A stretch of 64,000 nt of DNA from an uncultured Oscillospiraceae bacterium (GCA_910587285.1 CAJULM010000001.1:62001-126000), one strand, 5' to 3'; numbered from the stretch's first letter, positions 7,921 to 16,672 are shown. Made by a program: numbers and translations. The notes: generated from the sequence alone by a model not told the origin.

Positions 7921-8424
7921 ATGACCAGACACGACATAACTTTAAAATGGCTCGCATACCTCCTCGCCCTGCTGGCGGCGGCGGTGATCAATTACTATAT
8001 TCTGGGGCCACTGCCCATATCGCTGCCCGCTCTGCTGCCGATTCTGGCGGTAGCGGGGGGAACGCTGGAGGGCGCGCCCTTCGGCGCCATCTACGGCGGA
8101 GCCTGCGGCGCGGTGATGTCTGGCTTGGGCCATCTGAGCCCCTGGAGCATCGCCGCCCTGTCCGCCTTCGGCTGGGTGTCGGGGCTGTGCGCCCAGTACG
8201 TCCTCCGTCGAGACGTATGGGGGCATCTCATCTGCTCCTGCTTCGCCTTGCTGTGCTGGGAGCTCTGGGCGGTGGTCAGCCGCCTGGCAACCCACACGGC
8301 CCCGCTGGATGTTCTCCTGCGGGTGGCCCTGCCCGAGCTGGCCTGGTCGCTGGCCTTTACCCTGCCGGTTTACTGGCTGGCCCGGTTCTGCTGCGTCAAC
8401 TACGGGAGGATTTACCATGAATAA
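7921..8424 (+). CDS. mreD: MreD-like rod-shape-determining membrane protein
   Basis: A 167-residue protein with about five hydrophobic segments (ALLAAAVINYYILG, ALLPILAVAGG, AIYGGACGAVMSG, LICSCFALLCWEL and a last helix). MreD sits in the elongasome membrane complex, and the gene is often followed by the class B PBP2, as here, where the ATG of PBP2 overlaps its last codons. mreB and mreC are not upstream. The identification rests on topology, length and neighbour more than on a signature motif. The ATG has AAAAGGAAACC in front. Confidence 0.72.
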   Translation: MTRHDITLKWLAYLLALLAAAVINYYILGPLPISLPALLPILAVAGGTLEGAPFGAIYGGACGAVMSGLGHLSPWSIAALSAFGWVSGLCAQYVLRRDVWGHLICSCFALLCWELWAVVSRLATHTAPLDVLLRVALPELAWSLAFTLPVYWLARFCCVNYGRIYHE

Positions 8425-10537
8425 CCCCTTTGATCACACCCATATCCAGGAGGAGCGGGCGGAGCGGGAGGCCCGGCGGCTCAAGCTGCGCACCAACCTG
8501 CTCATCGCGTTGTTCTGCGCCGTGCTGGTCGGCTTTTTCGCCGCGCTGTACCAGGCTCAGGTGGTAAACGGCGCCAACTACCGCAGCAGCATCAATTACA
8601 CCATTGTCCAGACGGAGCAGGTGAACAGTGTCCGGGGGGACATTCTGGACCGCTACGGCCGCACCCTGGTCACCAACGAGATCAGCTACAACGTGGAGCT
8701 GGACACCGACGCCATGGGCGACAACCGCAACGCCATCCTGCGCCAGCTGCTGGACATCTGCCGAGCCCAGGGGGTGACGTGGACGGACGGCCTGCCCATC
8801 ACCCAATCCGCCCCCTGGACCTTCACCACCGACACCCCTTACGCCTATCAAACGCAGAACGGCGACGGGGAAAGCGTCACCCGCCTCACCGCTCTGGGCT
8901 CCCTGGCCCAGGAGTGCAAATGGGTGGACAGCGCAGAGAAGGCTAAGCTCACCTCCGGCGAGCTGCTGGCCAAAATGTGCGAGACCTTTGGTCTCATTGA
9001 GGAGGGGAAAGCGCCCACCCAAGCGGACCGGGAGATGGCCGGGGTGCTGTACGAACTCTACCTGCGCCTGTATGAGATAAACAACAACAACTATGTGTTC
9101 GCCCGGGGGGTGGACATCACCTTCATCTCTCTGGTGAAGGAAAACGCCCTGGACGGGGTGCGCATTCAGACGGTCACCTCTCGAAGATATGAGACCAACT
9201 ACGCCGCCCACGTGCTGGGCTATACCGGGGCCATTACCCAGAGCACCAAGGAGCGCTATCAGGAACTGGGCTATCCCATGAACGCCACCGTAGGCGTGGC
9301 CGGGGTGGAGCTGGCCTTTGAGGAGAGCCTCCACGGCGTCAGCGGCACCCGGGTGATGGAGCTGGACAACAACGGCAACATCGTCAGCCAGCAGTGGCAG
9401 AAGGAGCCTGAACCGGGGGATAACGCGGTGCTCACCCTGGACATCGCCCTACAGTCCACCACCGAGGACCTGCTCGCCCAGTACGCCGCCGCCCAGGAGG
9501 AATCCGGCCCCATGGCCGCAGCCGTGGTGGATATGACAGGGGGGGTGCTGGCCTTGGCCTCCTACCCCACCTTCGATCTGTCCACCTTTCGGGAGAACTT
9601 TGACGCTCTGGCTGCCGATGAAAACGAGCCCCTGAACAACCGGGCGACTCAGGGCCTGTACGCGCCGGGCTCCACCTTCAAAATGCTCACCGCCGTGGCC
9701 GCTCTGTCTGAGGGCAAAATCACCACCACCGAGCGCATCGAGTGCACCGGCATCTACCGCCACTTCTCCGATGTGAACTCCCAGCCCCACTGCTGGATTT
9801 GGGACAGCGTGCGGGGGGTCCACGGTCTGGACGATGTGACCCGCGCCATCACTGACTCCTGCAACATCTTCTTCTATGAGGCAGGCCTGCGCACCGGCAT
9901 CGCCAACCTGCGTAAATACGCCCAGCAGTTCGGCCTGGGCGAGTACACCGGCATCGAGATTTCCGAGTACAAGGGCTGGGTAGCCGGGCCGGAGACCTCC
10001 GCCCACTTCAATCAACAGTGGTACGACGGCAGCACCATGTCCGCATCCATCGGCCAGGAAAACAACCAGTTTACCCCCCTCCAGCTGGCCAACTATGTGG
10101 CCACCTTGGTAAACGGCGGCAACCATTACGCCTGCCATCTGCTCAAGGAGTTCAAGTCCAGCGACTACAGCCAGGTTACTCAGGTCTATGAGCCGGAGCT
10201 GCTACACACCATCGACATCGGGGAAAAGGAGCTGGACGCCGTGCTCCAGGGGATGTATAACCTGTCCGAGACGGCCAGTATATCCCGGTACTTCTCCTCC
10301 CTGCCGGTAAAGGTAGGCTGTAAGACGGGCACTGCCCAGGTGGCCACCAAAACCGCCAACGCCGTTTTTGTCTGCTACGCCCCCTATGACGATCCTCAAG
10401 TGGCCCTGTGCCTGGTGGCGGAGCAGGGCGCGTCCGGCGGCAATCTGGCGGAGCTAGCCGCGGGCATTCTGGCCCAGTACTTTTCCACCGACAGCTCGTT
10501 GAATACCGTGACGGGAGAAAACACGCTGCTGCGGTAG
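8417..10537 (+). CDS. mrdA: Penicillin-binding protein 2, peptidoglycan D,D-transpeptidase
   Basis: This 706-residue class B PBP crosslinks peptidoglycan during side-wall growth together with RodA. A short cytoplasmic tail and one transmembrane helix (TNLLIALFCAVLVGFFAALY) precede the dimerisation domain (RGDILDRYGRTLVTN). The transpeptidase domain has its three motifs: the SxxK serine in GSTFK (~residue 418), SxN in DSCN (~480) and KTG in CKTGTAQ (~635). ATG at 8417 is chosen over upstream codons because GGGAGGA (8404-8410) is ideally spaced; it overlaps the mreD end by 8 nt. Somewhat longer than typical because of an insertion of ~120 residues before the HTVLGYTG-like segment. Confidence 0.93.
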   Translation: MNNPFDHTHIQEERAEREARRLKLRTNLLIALFCAVLVGFFAALYQAQVVNGANYRSSINYTIVQTEQVNSVRGDILDRYGRTLVTNEISYNVELDTDAMGDNRNAILRQLLDICRAQGVTWTDGLPITQSAPWTFTTDTPYAYQTQNGDGESVTRLTALGSLAQECKWVDSAEKAKLTSGELLAKMCETFGLIEEGKAPTQADREMAGVLYELYLRLYEINNNNYVFARGVDITFISLVKENALDGVRIQTVTSRRYETNYAAHVLGYTGAITQSTKERYQELGYPMNATVGVAGVELAFEESLHGVSGTRVMELDNNGNIVSQQWQKEPEPGDNAVLTLDIALQSTTEDLLAQYAAAQEESGPMAAAVVDMTGGVLALASYPTFDLSTFRENFDALAADENEPLNNRATQGLYAPGSTFKMLTAVAALSEGKITTTERIECTGIYRHFSDVNSQPHCWIWDSVRGVHGLDDVTRAITDSCNIFFYEAGLRTGIANLRKYAQQFGLGEYTGIEISEYKGWVAGPETSAHFNQQWYDGSTMSASIGQENNQFTPLQLANYVATLVNGGNHYACHLLKEFKSSDYSQVTQVYEPELLHTIDIGEKELDAVLQGMYNLSETASISRYFSSLPVKVGCKTGTAQVATKTANAVFVCYAPYDDPQVALCLVAEQGASGGNLAELAAGILAQYFSTDSSLNTVTGENTLLR

Positions 10538-10574
10538 CGGCAGGTTTGATTTCAACAGGAAAGGGAGTATTTTT

Positions 10575-11207
10575 ATGAAAATCATCACCATCAGCAGGGA
10601 ATTTGGCAGCGGCGGCCGGGAGCTGGGCAAGCGTCTGGCCGACACTCTGGGCTTCGACTACTACGACCGGGAGATCATCACAGCCATCGCCCAGGCCCAG
10701 GGCATGGACGAGGGCTATGTGGAAAAGGCCCTGGAGGACCACGCCTGGCAGCACATCCCCCTCACTTACGGCCAGTCCTTCACCAGCGGCGCCATGCTGC
10801 AGTCCACCCAGACCAACCTGCTCATCGAGCAGAAGCGGGTGCTGGACGGCATCGCCAAAACCGGCAAGGACTGCGTCATCGTGGGGCGGGATGCGGACAT
10901 CCTTCTCAGCGCCCAAAAGCCGTTCACCATCTTTGTGTGCGCCAGCACGCAGGCCAAGGTGCGCCGCTGCATGGCCCGTGCCAAGGACGGCGAAAACCTC
11001 TCCCAAAAGGCCATTGAACAGCAGATGCGGCGCATCGACAAGGCCCGCGCCCGCAGCCGGGAAATCCTCACCGACAGCCGCTGGGGCCACGCGGACAGCT
11101 ACCACATGACGGTGAACACCAGCGACTGGGAGTTGAAGGATCTCACCCAGGCGGTGGCGGAGTTTGTGCAGCGCTGGTACGCCGCCCAGGAGCAGCTTGA
11201 CATCTGA
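10575..11207 (+). CDS. Cytidylate kinase-like protein
   Basis: A 210-residue P-loop-type kinase of the cytidylate kinase 2 family, frequent in Clostridia. The opening MKIITISREFGSGGRELGKR holds the GSGG phosphate loop, followed by DYYDREI, IVGRDADILL and the arginine-rich lid RRCMARAKDG with RIDKARARSRE. It probably phosphorylates CMP/dCMP or a related small molecule, but true CMK activity is not certain for this subfamily. It follows PBP2 by 37 nt and may be co-transcribed. The -35 box of the next gene lies inside its final codons. Confidence 0.85.
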   Translation: MKIITISREFGSGGRELGKRLADTLGFDYYDREIITAIAQAQGMDEGYVEKALEDHAWQHIPLTYGQSFTSGAMLQSTQTNLLIEQKRVLDGIAKTGKDCVIVGRDADILLSAQKPFTIFVCASTQAKVRRCMARAKDGENLSQKAIEQQMRRIDKARARSREILTDSRWGHADSYHMTVNTSDWELKDLTQAVAEFVQRWYAAQEQLDI

Positions 11208-11225
11208 AACACCATATTGTAGAAT
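11197..11225 (+). promoter_or_regulatory. Near-consensus promoter of the barnase-barstar pair
   Basis: TTGACA (11197-11202), 17-bp spacer, TAGAAT (11220-11225). The -35 box overlaps the end of the kinase-like gene. Predicted 5' leader is about 40 nt. Confidence 0.75.
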
Positions 11226-11270
11226 AGTGACAGCTTTTTATCTTTCAATGCCGTGAAGGTGATTATAATC

Positions 11271-11849
11271 ATGAAACGCCTTGCCGCCCTTTTCCTGGCC
11301 CTGGTGTTTGTCCTGGGCCTGTCCTCCTGCGGCGGCCCGGCGTCAGGCCACTCCAGCGCCCCAGAGGAACCGTCCGCACCCGCGCAGTCTACTCTTCCGG
11401 AATCCCCCTCCCTCGACTCCACTTCCCCTGAGCCTGCCCCCGCTCCGTCCGAGGCCCCCGCGCCCCAGGAGTCGGAGGAGGGCAGTGGCGCGGCGTCCGT
11501 CACTGAGGACGGCTGGTATGATTCCAAGGAGGAGGTGGCTCTCTACCTCCACCTATACGGCCATCTGCCCGACAACTACGTCACCAAGCGGGAAGCCCAG
11601 GACCTGGGCTGGACAGGCGGCAGCGTAGAGCCCTATGCCGGAGAAGGCACCGCCATGGGGGGCAGCCGTTTCGGCAATTACGAGGGCCTGTTGCCCGAGG
11701 CCAAGGGCCGCACCTATACGGAGTGCGACATCGACACCGTGGGCGCATCCTCCCGGGGCGCTAAGCGGATTGTATTTTCCAACGATGGACTGATCTATTA
11801 TACCGAGGACCACTACGAGAGCTTTGAGCTGCTCTACGGGGAGCCATAG
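11271..11849 (+). CDS. Barnase-family ribonuclease, secreted lipoprotein form
   Basis: This 192-residue protein has a signal peptide ending in a lipobox (LGLSSC, Cys ~18), then a Pro/Ser/Glu-rich linker to ~residue 80, and a C-terminal guanyl-specific ribonuclease domain. The domain tracks barnase closely: HLPDNYVTKREAQDLGW (Lys), GGSRFGNYEG, GRTYTECDID (catalytic Glu), SRGAKRIVFSND (two active-site Arg) and TEDHYESF (catalytic His). All catalytic positions are kept, so the enzyme should be active and attached to the outer face of the membrane. ATG at 11271 is preferred to GTG at 11253 because GAAGGTG lies 9 nt before it. The barstar gene follows 2 nt later. Barnase is usually released; a lipid anchor is unusual. 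Confidence 0.9.
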   Translation: MKRLAALFLALVFVLGLSSCGGPASGHSSAPEEPSAPAQSTLPESPSLDSTSPEPAPAPSEAPAPQESEEGSGAASVTEDGWYDSKEEVALYLHLYGHLPDNYVTKREAQDLGWTGGSVEPYAGEGTAMGGSRFGNYEGLLPEAKGRTYTECDIDTVGASSRGAKRIVFSNDGLIYYTEDHYESFELLYGEP

Positions 11850-11851
11850 CC

Positions 11852-12133
11852 ATGGAGACCATCCGATTGGACGGCGCACAGCTGCAAAACCGGAAGGAGG
11901 CCATGGAGCTGCTGGGCCAAGCGTTGGCCCTTCCGAAATGGTGGGGACGCAATCTGGACGCGCTGTATGACTGCCTGACGGATTTGGGCCGGCCGGTGCG
12001 GCTGGAGATCAGCCGCCGGGAGGCCATGGAAGTCTCTGCTTTCGGGCGGCGGCTGCTGCAGGTGTTGGAGGACGCGGCAGCGGAACAGTTCGGCTTGGAA
12101 TTGTCCTTTGACCGAAACGACAGCCTCCACTGA
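11852..12133 (+). CDS. Barstar-family ribonuclease inhibitor
   Basis: This 93-residue cytoplasmic protein matches barstar. The inhibitory helix reads LALPKWWGRNLDALYDCLTD and keeps both acidic residues that enter the barnase active site (NLD and YDC). It begins 2 nt after the ribonuclease stop, so the pair is co-transcribed and probably translationally coupled. It should protect the cell from ribonuclease that folds before export. Identification is strong from motif and context. Confidence 0.9.
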   Translation: METIRLDGAQLQNRKEAMELLGQALALPKWWGRNLDALYDCLTDLGRPVRLEISRREAMEVSAFGRRLLQVLEDAAAEQFGLELSFDRNDSLH

Positions 12134-12147
12134 TTGTGGAGGCTGTC
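12119..12147 (+). terminator. Hairpin at the barstar stop codon
   Basis: A perfect 12-bp stem (12119-12130 / 12136-12147) has the barstar TGA in its 5-nt loop. There is no T-run after it, so termination is weak or factor-assisted, or the structure affects RNA stability. Confidence 0.5.
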
Positions 12148-12189
12148 TGCATTCGGCGGGATCATGATAGAGTTAGGAGGTATTTAGAA

Positions 12190-14004
12190 ATGGAGACGAA
12201 ACAGAAGGCACGGCCGGAAAATGTCGTGGCCGGCGTGGTGGGGGCATTTTTGGGGTCCCTGCTGGGCGTGGTGTGCACCGTGGTCATCGGGCAGCTGGGG
12301 TATGTAGCTTCCATCTCCGGCCTGATCATGGCAGTGGGCGCGCTGAAGGGCTACGAGCTGCTGGCCGGCCGGCTCAGCAAGAAGGGGGCGCTGATCTCCT
12401 CCGTGCTCATCGTGGTGATGACCTGGCTGGCCCACAGGCTGGGCTGGGCCATCGCGGTGGCTTCTGAGCTGGACATGGGCATATTTGATTGCTTTAAGGT
12501 CATTCCCTCTATGGTGAAAACGGGAATGCTGGAGAGCACCGCCTATTGGGGCGATTTGGCCATGCTGTATCTGTTCACCCTCTTGGGCGCGGTGCCCACC
12601 ATTATCGGCGGACTGCGCAGCACATCCATGCCCGACCTGCCCCAAGGGACGGCAGCCTCCGTTTTCCAAAACGGGGATGCGCCGGAGGCGGTCTTTTACC
12701 CCGGAAGCATCCCATGGATGCGGCCGCTGCGCCTGTGCTCCTCCCTGTCCATCCTGCTGGGTTTGGTTCCCGCCATGATTCTTTTATTCGCCAGCGCCGC
12801 CGGCGGCATCACCTTCACCCCTCTGCTGGCGGCGGTGGGCTGCCTGATCAGCTCGGTGATAATGATGTGCATTGCCCTGCCCACCATTCAGCTGTGCAAC
12901 AACGCCATGCCCCTGATGGTCCGCGCCGGCAGCACCATATGGAAGGTGAACCTCTCCGCCTTAAATGCCGCCGATACTTACCGCTTCACAAAGAAAAACG
13001 GAGCTATTCGGGTCCTGCGATGGGATATCCTCACCCCGGAGGAGCAGGCACAGGCCAAAGCCTCCATTCAACGGGCCATCGCCCTGTTGTCCAGCGGTCA
13101 GGTGATGCCGGGCAGCGCCCTGAGCCTGGCGGTGCTGCCGCTGACCAACCTGCGCGTCGTCAAGGAAAACCACTGGACCTGGACGTGCGTATACTCTGTG
13201 GCCAACGGCAAAGAGAAAAAGGTACTCATTCCCAAGGCGTACCAGGGCTTTGCCCCCGCACCCGGGCTGGAGACGGCCCAAGAGCCCGTCCCCGCCCGCT
13301 GGGGGCTGCTGGGGCTGGCGGTGGTGCTGGCGGTGCTGTTGGGCGCGGCGGGCGCAGGGGTCGGCTACGTCATTGACGGCGGCGGGTACAGGTCCAACAG
13401 CCCTGACCCGGCCCCTGTCTTCACCCCCTCCGCACAACCCACTCCCACCCCCATGCCCACCCCTGACCCCCGCGACCTGTTCCACGTGGCGGAGGAGCTG
13501 GGCTATGAATATACCGCCGTTGGGTACATCAAGGCCCCCCAGGGAATGTATGGCGCGGAGGCCCCTTATGTTGACGCCCATGTTCCCTATAGTGAGGCGC
13601 CGGAGTATCTGGAGGACGGCTACGCCATCCGCTCCAGTGCCCACGGCATGGAGGTAACAGTCAAGGTGGTCCAGTCCGACGGCAATGCGGAGAACGTGGT
13701 CAATCTGGCCTATGAGCTCCTGGTCTCCGCCGGAGCGGACCTATACGACGAGGCCGTATATGACACCTATTACTTTGACGAGTATGATGTGGCGGTGAAG
13801 CAGATCGCCTACTTTGAGGAGGACCGCACCAAGGTGCGCGTCGCGGTGCTGTACGCGGACTACAAGGACGATGGCTTCTACCTCTCCTCGTGCCTTGTCT
13901 ATCAGCCGGAGCTGTTAGACGATGAGTACCCCGCGCTGCTGGCCGAGCTCAGCGACGCATACGCCCTGAACCTGCCCGAAATTGAACCCATGGACCCGGC
14001 CTGA
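12190..14004 (+). CDS. Uncharacterised multi-pass membrane protein with extracellular C-terminal domain
   Basis: This 604-residue protein is not recognised. The first ~270 residues hold about six hydrophobic helices (for example ISGLIMAVGALKGYELL, ALISSVLIVVMTWLAH, LSILLGLVPAMILLFASAAG). A soluble stretch follows, then another helix (LGLAVVLAVLLGAAGAGVGYV), a Pro/Thr-rich linker (TPTPMPTPDP) and a ~170-residue acidic terminal domain, probably outside the cell. ATG at 12190 follows a perfect TAGGAGGT at 12174-12181; the GTG-type frame further upstream is not needed. It heads a five-gene run of small membrane proteins on the same strand ending at the 16615 terminator. It may belong to one of the large Firmicutes families of unknown function. 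Confidence 0.7.
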   Translation: METKQKARPENVVAGVVGAFLGSLLGVVCTVVIGQLGYVASISGLIMAVGALKGYELLAGRLSKKGALISSVLIVVMTWLAHRLGWAIAVASELDMGIFDCFKVIPSMVKTGMLESTAYWGDLAMLYLFTLLGAVPTIIGGLRSTSMPDLPQGTAASVFQNGDAPEAVFYPGSIPWMRPLRLCSSLSILLGLVPAMILLFASAAGGITFTPLLAAVGCLISSVIMMCIALPTIQLCNNAMPLMVRAGSTIWKVNLSALNAADTYRFTKKNGAIRVLRWDILTPEEQAQAKASIQRAIALLSSGQVMPGSALSLAVLPLTNLRVVKENHWTWTCVYSVANGKEKKVLIPKAYQGFAPAPGLETAQEPVPARWGLLGLAVVLAVLLGAAGAGVGYVIDGGGYRSNSPDPAPVFTPSAQPTPTPMPTPDPRDLFHVAEELGYEYTAVGYIKAPQGMYGAEAPYVDAHVPYSEAPEYLEDGYAIRSSAHGMEVTVKVVQSDGNAENVVNLAYELLVSAGADLYDEAVYDTYYFDEYDVAVKQIAYFEEDRTKVRVAVLYADYKDDGFYLSSCLVYQPELLDDEYPALLAELSDAYALNLPEIEPMDPA

Positions 14005-14042
14005 CCTAGACCATTTCAACATTATGTAGGAGGAAAGAGAGT

Positions 14043-14732
14043 ATGAGCAATCTATTTCAGAAAATCAGCCGAGCCGGCCTGGTGCTGGTTTTAATCGGCG
14101 CCGCCCTGTTATGGTTCTCCCTGGGAGATGCCATCATCTCACTCAAGGCCCCCAAAAGCTTTGACGATGTGCTGGAATATGGCGTAGCTCCCGGCGACCA
14201 TGTGAAGGGCAGCGTACCTTACCTGCTGGATGTCTACGCTACTCTGGAGACTTGGAGCGAAAACACCAAGACCCACTCTGTCTCCAATAAGAAGACCTCC
14301 TTCCAATACTATGTCCTTCCCGCGGGAGACGGATATGTGGGCATGGCCATCTCCTCCAAGAATTTCTCTGCGGCAGATAAGTTAGTGGATCAGACCTACG
14401 ACTTTCTTTTAGACGGCGGCGGCATCCCCACCGCGGAGCTTACCGCCGACGCCCGTGTGATCGTGATGGAGGATGAGCTGGCCCAGATGTTCCGGGAGGA
14501 CCTTCAGGACTACTACGGCTACACCGCTGCGGACATTGAGGCGCTGGGCACGCCGCTGCTTGTGGAGCCCCGTGCCTTCGGCACCGTCCAGGCATTCTGC
14601 GGCGCCGGTGCGGCAGCGCTGGTCGCCGGCCTCGCGGTGCTGGCGCTCCACTGGCGGAAGGTGAGCCGCCAGCTGCGGCAGGCCGCTGAGGCCAGCCAAA
14701 GGCGGGGGCCTGACCTGGACTGGGAGCTGTAA
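14043..14732 (+). CDS. Uncharacterised membrane protein with two membrane helices
   Basis: 229 residues. One N-terminal helix (AGLVLVLIGAALLWFSLGDAI), a soluble domain of ~140 residues, then a second helix (FCGAGAAALVAGLAVLALHW) and a short basic tail. The pattern suggests a protein with an external domain between two anchors. AGGAGGAAAGAGAGT sets the ATG. The family resembles the DUF6709-type Firmicutes proteins, but I cannot confirm this. It follows the 604-residue protein by 38 nt and the next gene starts 5 nt after its stop. Confidence 0.65.
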   Translation: MSNLFQKISRAGLVLVLIGAALLWFSLGDAIISLKAPKSFDDVLEYGVAPGDHVKGSVPYLLDVYATLETWSENTKTHSVSNKKTSFQYYVLPAGDGYVGMAISSKNFSAADKLVDQTYDFLLDGGGIPTAELTADARVIVMEDELAQMFREDLQDYYGYTAADIEALGTPLLVEPRAFGTVQAFCGAGAAALVAGLAVLALHWRKVSRQLRQAAEASQRRGPDLDWEL

Positions 14733-14737
14733 CTTTT

Positions 14738-15208
14738 ATGGGCCAAACGCATCAGAGCGACGTGGAGCGGCAGACCGCCTCCAAGGGCGGCGGCGCTTCG
14801 GGTTGGGGAAAGCATCTGTTCTCCGTGGAGACAGATCGGAAACGTGTCGGGCTTGAGGCTCTCATCCGGCTGGGGGCCTCCCTGCTGGCGGTGGCGCTGG
14901 CCTGGTCCCGAAATGGGGGACTGAGTCTGGCCCTGGGCGCGGTGCTGGCTGTTTTGTGCGCCTGGCCTCTGCTCCACATGGGCGACCACATGGAGCTCTA
15001 TCAGAACGGCGTGGTCTACCAGGGAAAGCTTTACCCCATTGCGCCGGGCGTTTCGGTGAGCTGGACGGGAGGACGCGGATTTTTCCTTCCCACCACCTGG
15101 CTGAGTATCAACGGCTGTCCGGGCCGGATTGACGTATCCTTTATGAAGGACGCCCAAAAGCTGTTTAACCGGGCCTACCACAACGCGATTTACTATAAGG
15201 GGGAGTAG
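14738..15208 (+). CDS. Uncharacterised small membrane protein
   Basis: 156 residues, with two neighbouring hydrophobic helices at ~45-85 (LIRLGASLLAVALAW and GLSLALGAVLAVLCAWPLL) and a small C-terminal domain with a YQNGVVYQGKLYPI beta-rich stretch that looks like a PH-like or bPH2-type fold; that resemblance is by eye only. It lies within the five-gene membrane cluster, 5 nt after the previous stop, and the next gene begins 3 nt after its own stop. Confidence 0.6.
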   Translation: MGQTHQSDVERQTASKGGGASGWGKHLFSVETDRKRVGLEALIRLGASLLAVALAWSRNGGLSLALGAVLAVLCAWPLLHMGDHMELYQNGVVYQGKLYPIAPGVSVSWTGGRGFFLPTTWLSINGCPGRIDVSFMKDAQKLFNRAYHNAIYYKGE

Positions 15209-15211
15209 AAG

Positions 15212-15748
15212 CTGGAGCCGAAAACCATTATTTTGACTGTGGCCCTTTTCGCCGTATGCTTCATCGTCGTAATGATTCGCGAGCATATCAACACCAAAAA
15301 GGGTGAGACCGGCGAGGATCTCACCAAAATTCGTCAGGTGCTCAAACGGCTTCTGCCCGATTACAGCAGCTACACCACCGCATACGCCTTCTATAAAATC
15401 CGCCGCTCCACCGGGCGGAGCGTGAGAACTACTTATTTCCACTACGCCGTGGCCTTCAAGCCCGGGGCGCTGTTCGTGGTCCCCATCCAATACAGCGGCG
15501 GCGAGGTGAGCTGGCAGGGCAGCGGAGCGCTGCTCACCTCTGAAAACCTGAGCCGGGTGGAGCATGACCACATGGGCACGGCGCTGTACGATTTGAGCGG
15601 AAAAGAGCTGTGCCGCTTTGATGTGCACCTCTCCTGCACCCGTCAGGACAAATACGAACCCTTCAATATTCAGCAGCAGGCGGAAAGCAAAGCCTTTCAA
15701 CAGTTTATCATCGAATTTGCCCAAGAGGTCAACGGCCGGCGCAGCTGA
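15212..15748 (+). CDS. Uncharacterised membrane-anchored protein, paralogue of the next gene
   Basis: About 178 residues: one N-terminal helix (TIILTVALFAVCFIVVMI) and a soluble domain with TGEDLTKIRQVLKRLL, SYTTAYAFYKIRR, and GRSVRTTYFHYAVAF. The same blocks appear in the neighbouring gene (TGEDLARVKQAVSLMM, GRTVRTTYFRYAAFF), so the two arose by duplication. The usual starts are poor: TTG at 15233 cuts the helix. A CTG at 15212 has GGGGGAG 6 nt upstream and gives an N-terminus beginning M-E, as in the paralogue, so I propose a CTG start. Function unknown. Confidence 0.6.
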   Translation: MEPKTIILTVALFAVCFIVVMIREHINTKKGETGEDLTKIRQVLKRLLPDYSSYTTAYAFYKIRRSTGRSVRTTYFHYAVAFKPGALFVVPIQYSGGEVSWQGSGALLTSENLSRVEHDHMGTALYDLSGKELCRFDVHLSCTRQDKYEPFNIQQQAESKAFQQFIIEFAQEVNGRRS

Positions 15749-15782
15749 CCGCCAAGCTCATCAGTAAAAAGGAGAGAAACGT

Positions 15783-16604
15783 ATGGAGTATGTGCTTTCC
15801 ATTATTTTATGGGTTGCGATTATCGGGTGGCTTGTGTACACATTCGTCATCAAAAAGGGCAATAACCGCAAAGCGGCCCAGACCGGGGAAGACTTGGCGC
15901 GGGTCAAGCAGGCGGTGAGCTTGATGATGAACGGTGCCAGCGGCTACAAGCTGGCTTACGCCCACTGGGAGGAACAGGAATCCTACGGACGCACCGTGCG
16001 CACCACCTACTTCCGCTATGCCGCGTTCTTCCAGGAGCAGACCCTTCTGCTTTTTCCCTTGGGCATCGACAAAAAGACCGGGCAGATTCAAGCAGGGCAG
16101 CCCGCCGTTCTCACCCCTGAGGTGTTGGGCAAGGTGACAGTTCAGACCAAAGAAAAAGAGGGTTCCACCAGCCGCGTGGAGGTCTGGCTGGGGGACAAAG
16201 AGGGCCGCTCCATCGCCCAGCTGTATGTGGACGCGGAGAATCTCCGTAAAAACCGTTGGTTCCCGGTGAATATCGCCCAGCAGGAGCAGTGCGATGCGTT
16301 CCAGCACTTCATCACCGCCCTGTCTCATCGGGTGGCGGCGGAAAACCCTGATGTGGACGAAAAAATAGCGGCGGAGTCCCGGGAGGGCTTGGGTACTCTT
16401 GGCGCTATCCTGTCCGCAGCCGGTGCTGTGGCCGCTTTGTTCTTCCCGCCCTTCGGCGCGGTTGTGTGCCTTATCGGCCTGATTATGTCCATTGTCGGCA
16501 AGGTAAAAGGAGCGAAAAAGAATCTCGCCCTCATTGTCAGCATTGTGTGCGCAGTATGTAGTGCATTTTTCTGTTGGATGTATTATACGTATCTGTTTTT
16601 CTGA
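15783..16604 (+). CDS. Uncharacterised membrane protein, paralogue of the previous gene
   Basis: 273 residues. Residues 1-175 match the preceding protein: an N-terminal helix (LSIILWVAIIGWLVYTFVI), TGEDLARVKQAV and GRTVRTTYFRYAAFF. An added C-terminal part carries a Gly/Ala-rich helix pair (LGAILSAAGAVAALFF, VCLIGLIMSIVGKVKGAKK) and a last helix (LIVSIVCAVCSAFFCWMYY), resembling DUF4190-like tails. AAAGGAGAG precedes the ATG. It is the final gene before a strong bidirectional terminator. Function unknown. Confidence 0.65.
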   Translation: MEYVLSIILWVAIIGWLVYTFVIKKGNNRKAAQTGEDLARVKQAVSLMMNGASGYKLAYAHWEEQESYGRTVRTTYFRYAAFFQEQTLLLFPLGIDKKTGQIQAGQPAVLTPEVLGKVTVQTKEKEGSTSRVEVWLGDKEGRSIAQLYVDAENLRKNRWFPVNIAQQEQCDAFQHFITALSHRVAAENPDVDEKIAAESREGLGTLGAILSAAGAVAALFFPPFGAVVCLIGLIMSIVGKVKGAKKNLALIVSIVCAVCSAFFCWMYYTYLFF

Positions 16605-16614
16605 GCGGTCAATC

Positions 16615-16655
16615 AAAAAGCATGGCGGAGGCTGTCAGCCTCCGCCATGCTTTTT
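16615..16655. terminator. Bidirectional terminator between convergent units
   Basis: Perfect 19-bp stem (16615-16633 / 16637-16655) with a 3-nt loop, A5 on the left and T5 on the right. It separates the plus-strand membrane cluster from the minus-strand sugar pathway operon. Confidence 0.92.
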
Positions 16656-16672
16656 GTCATCGTATCCCTCAA

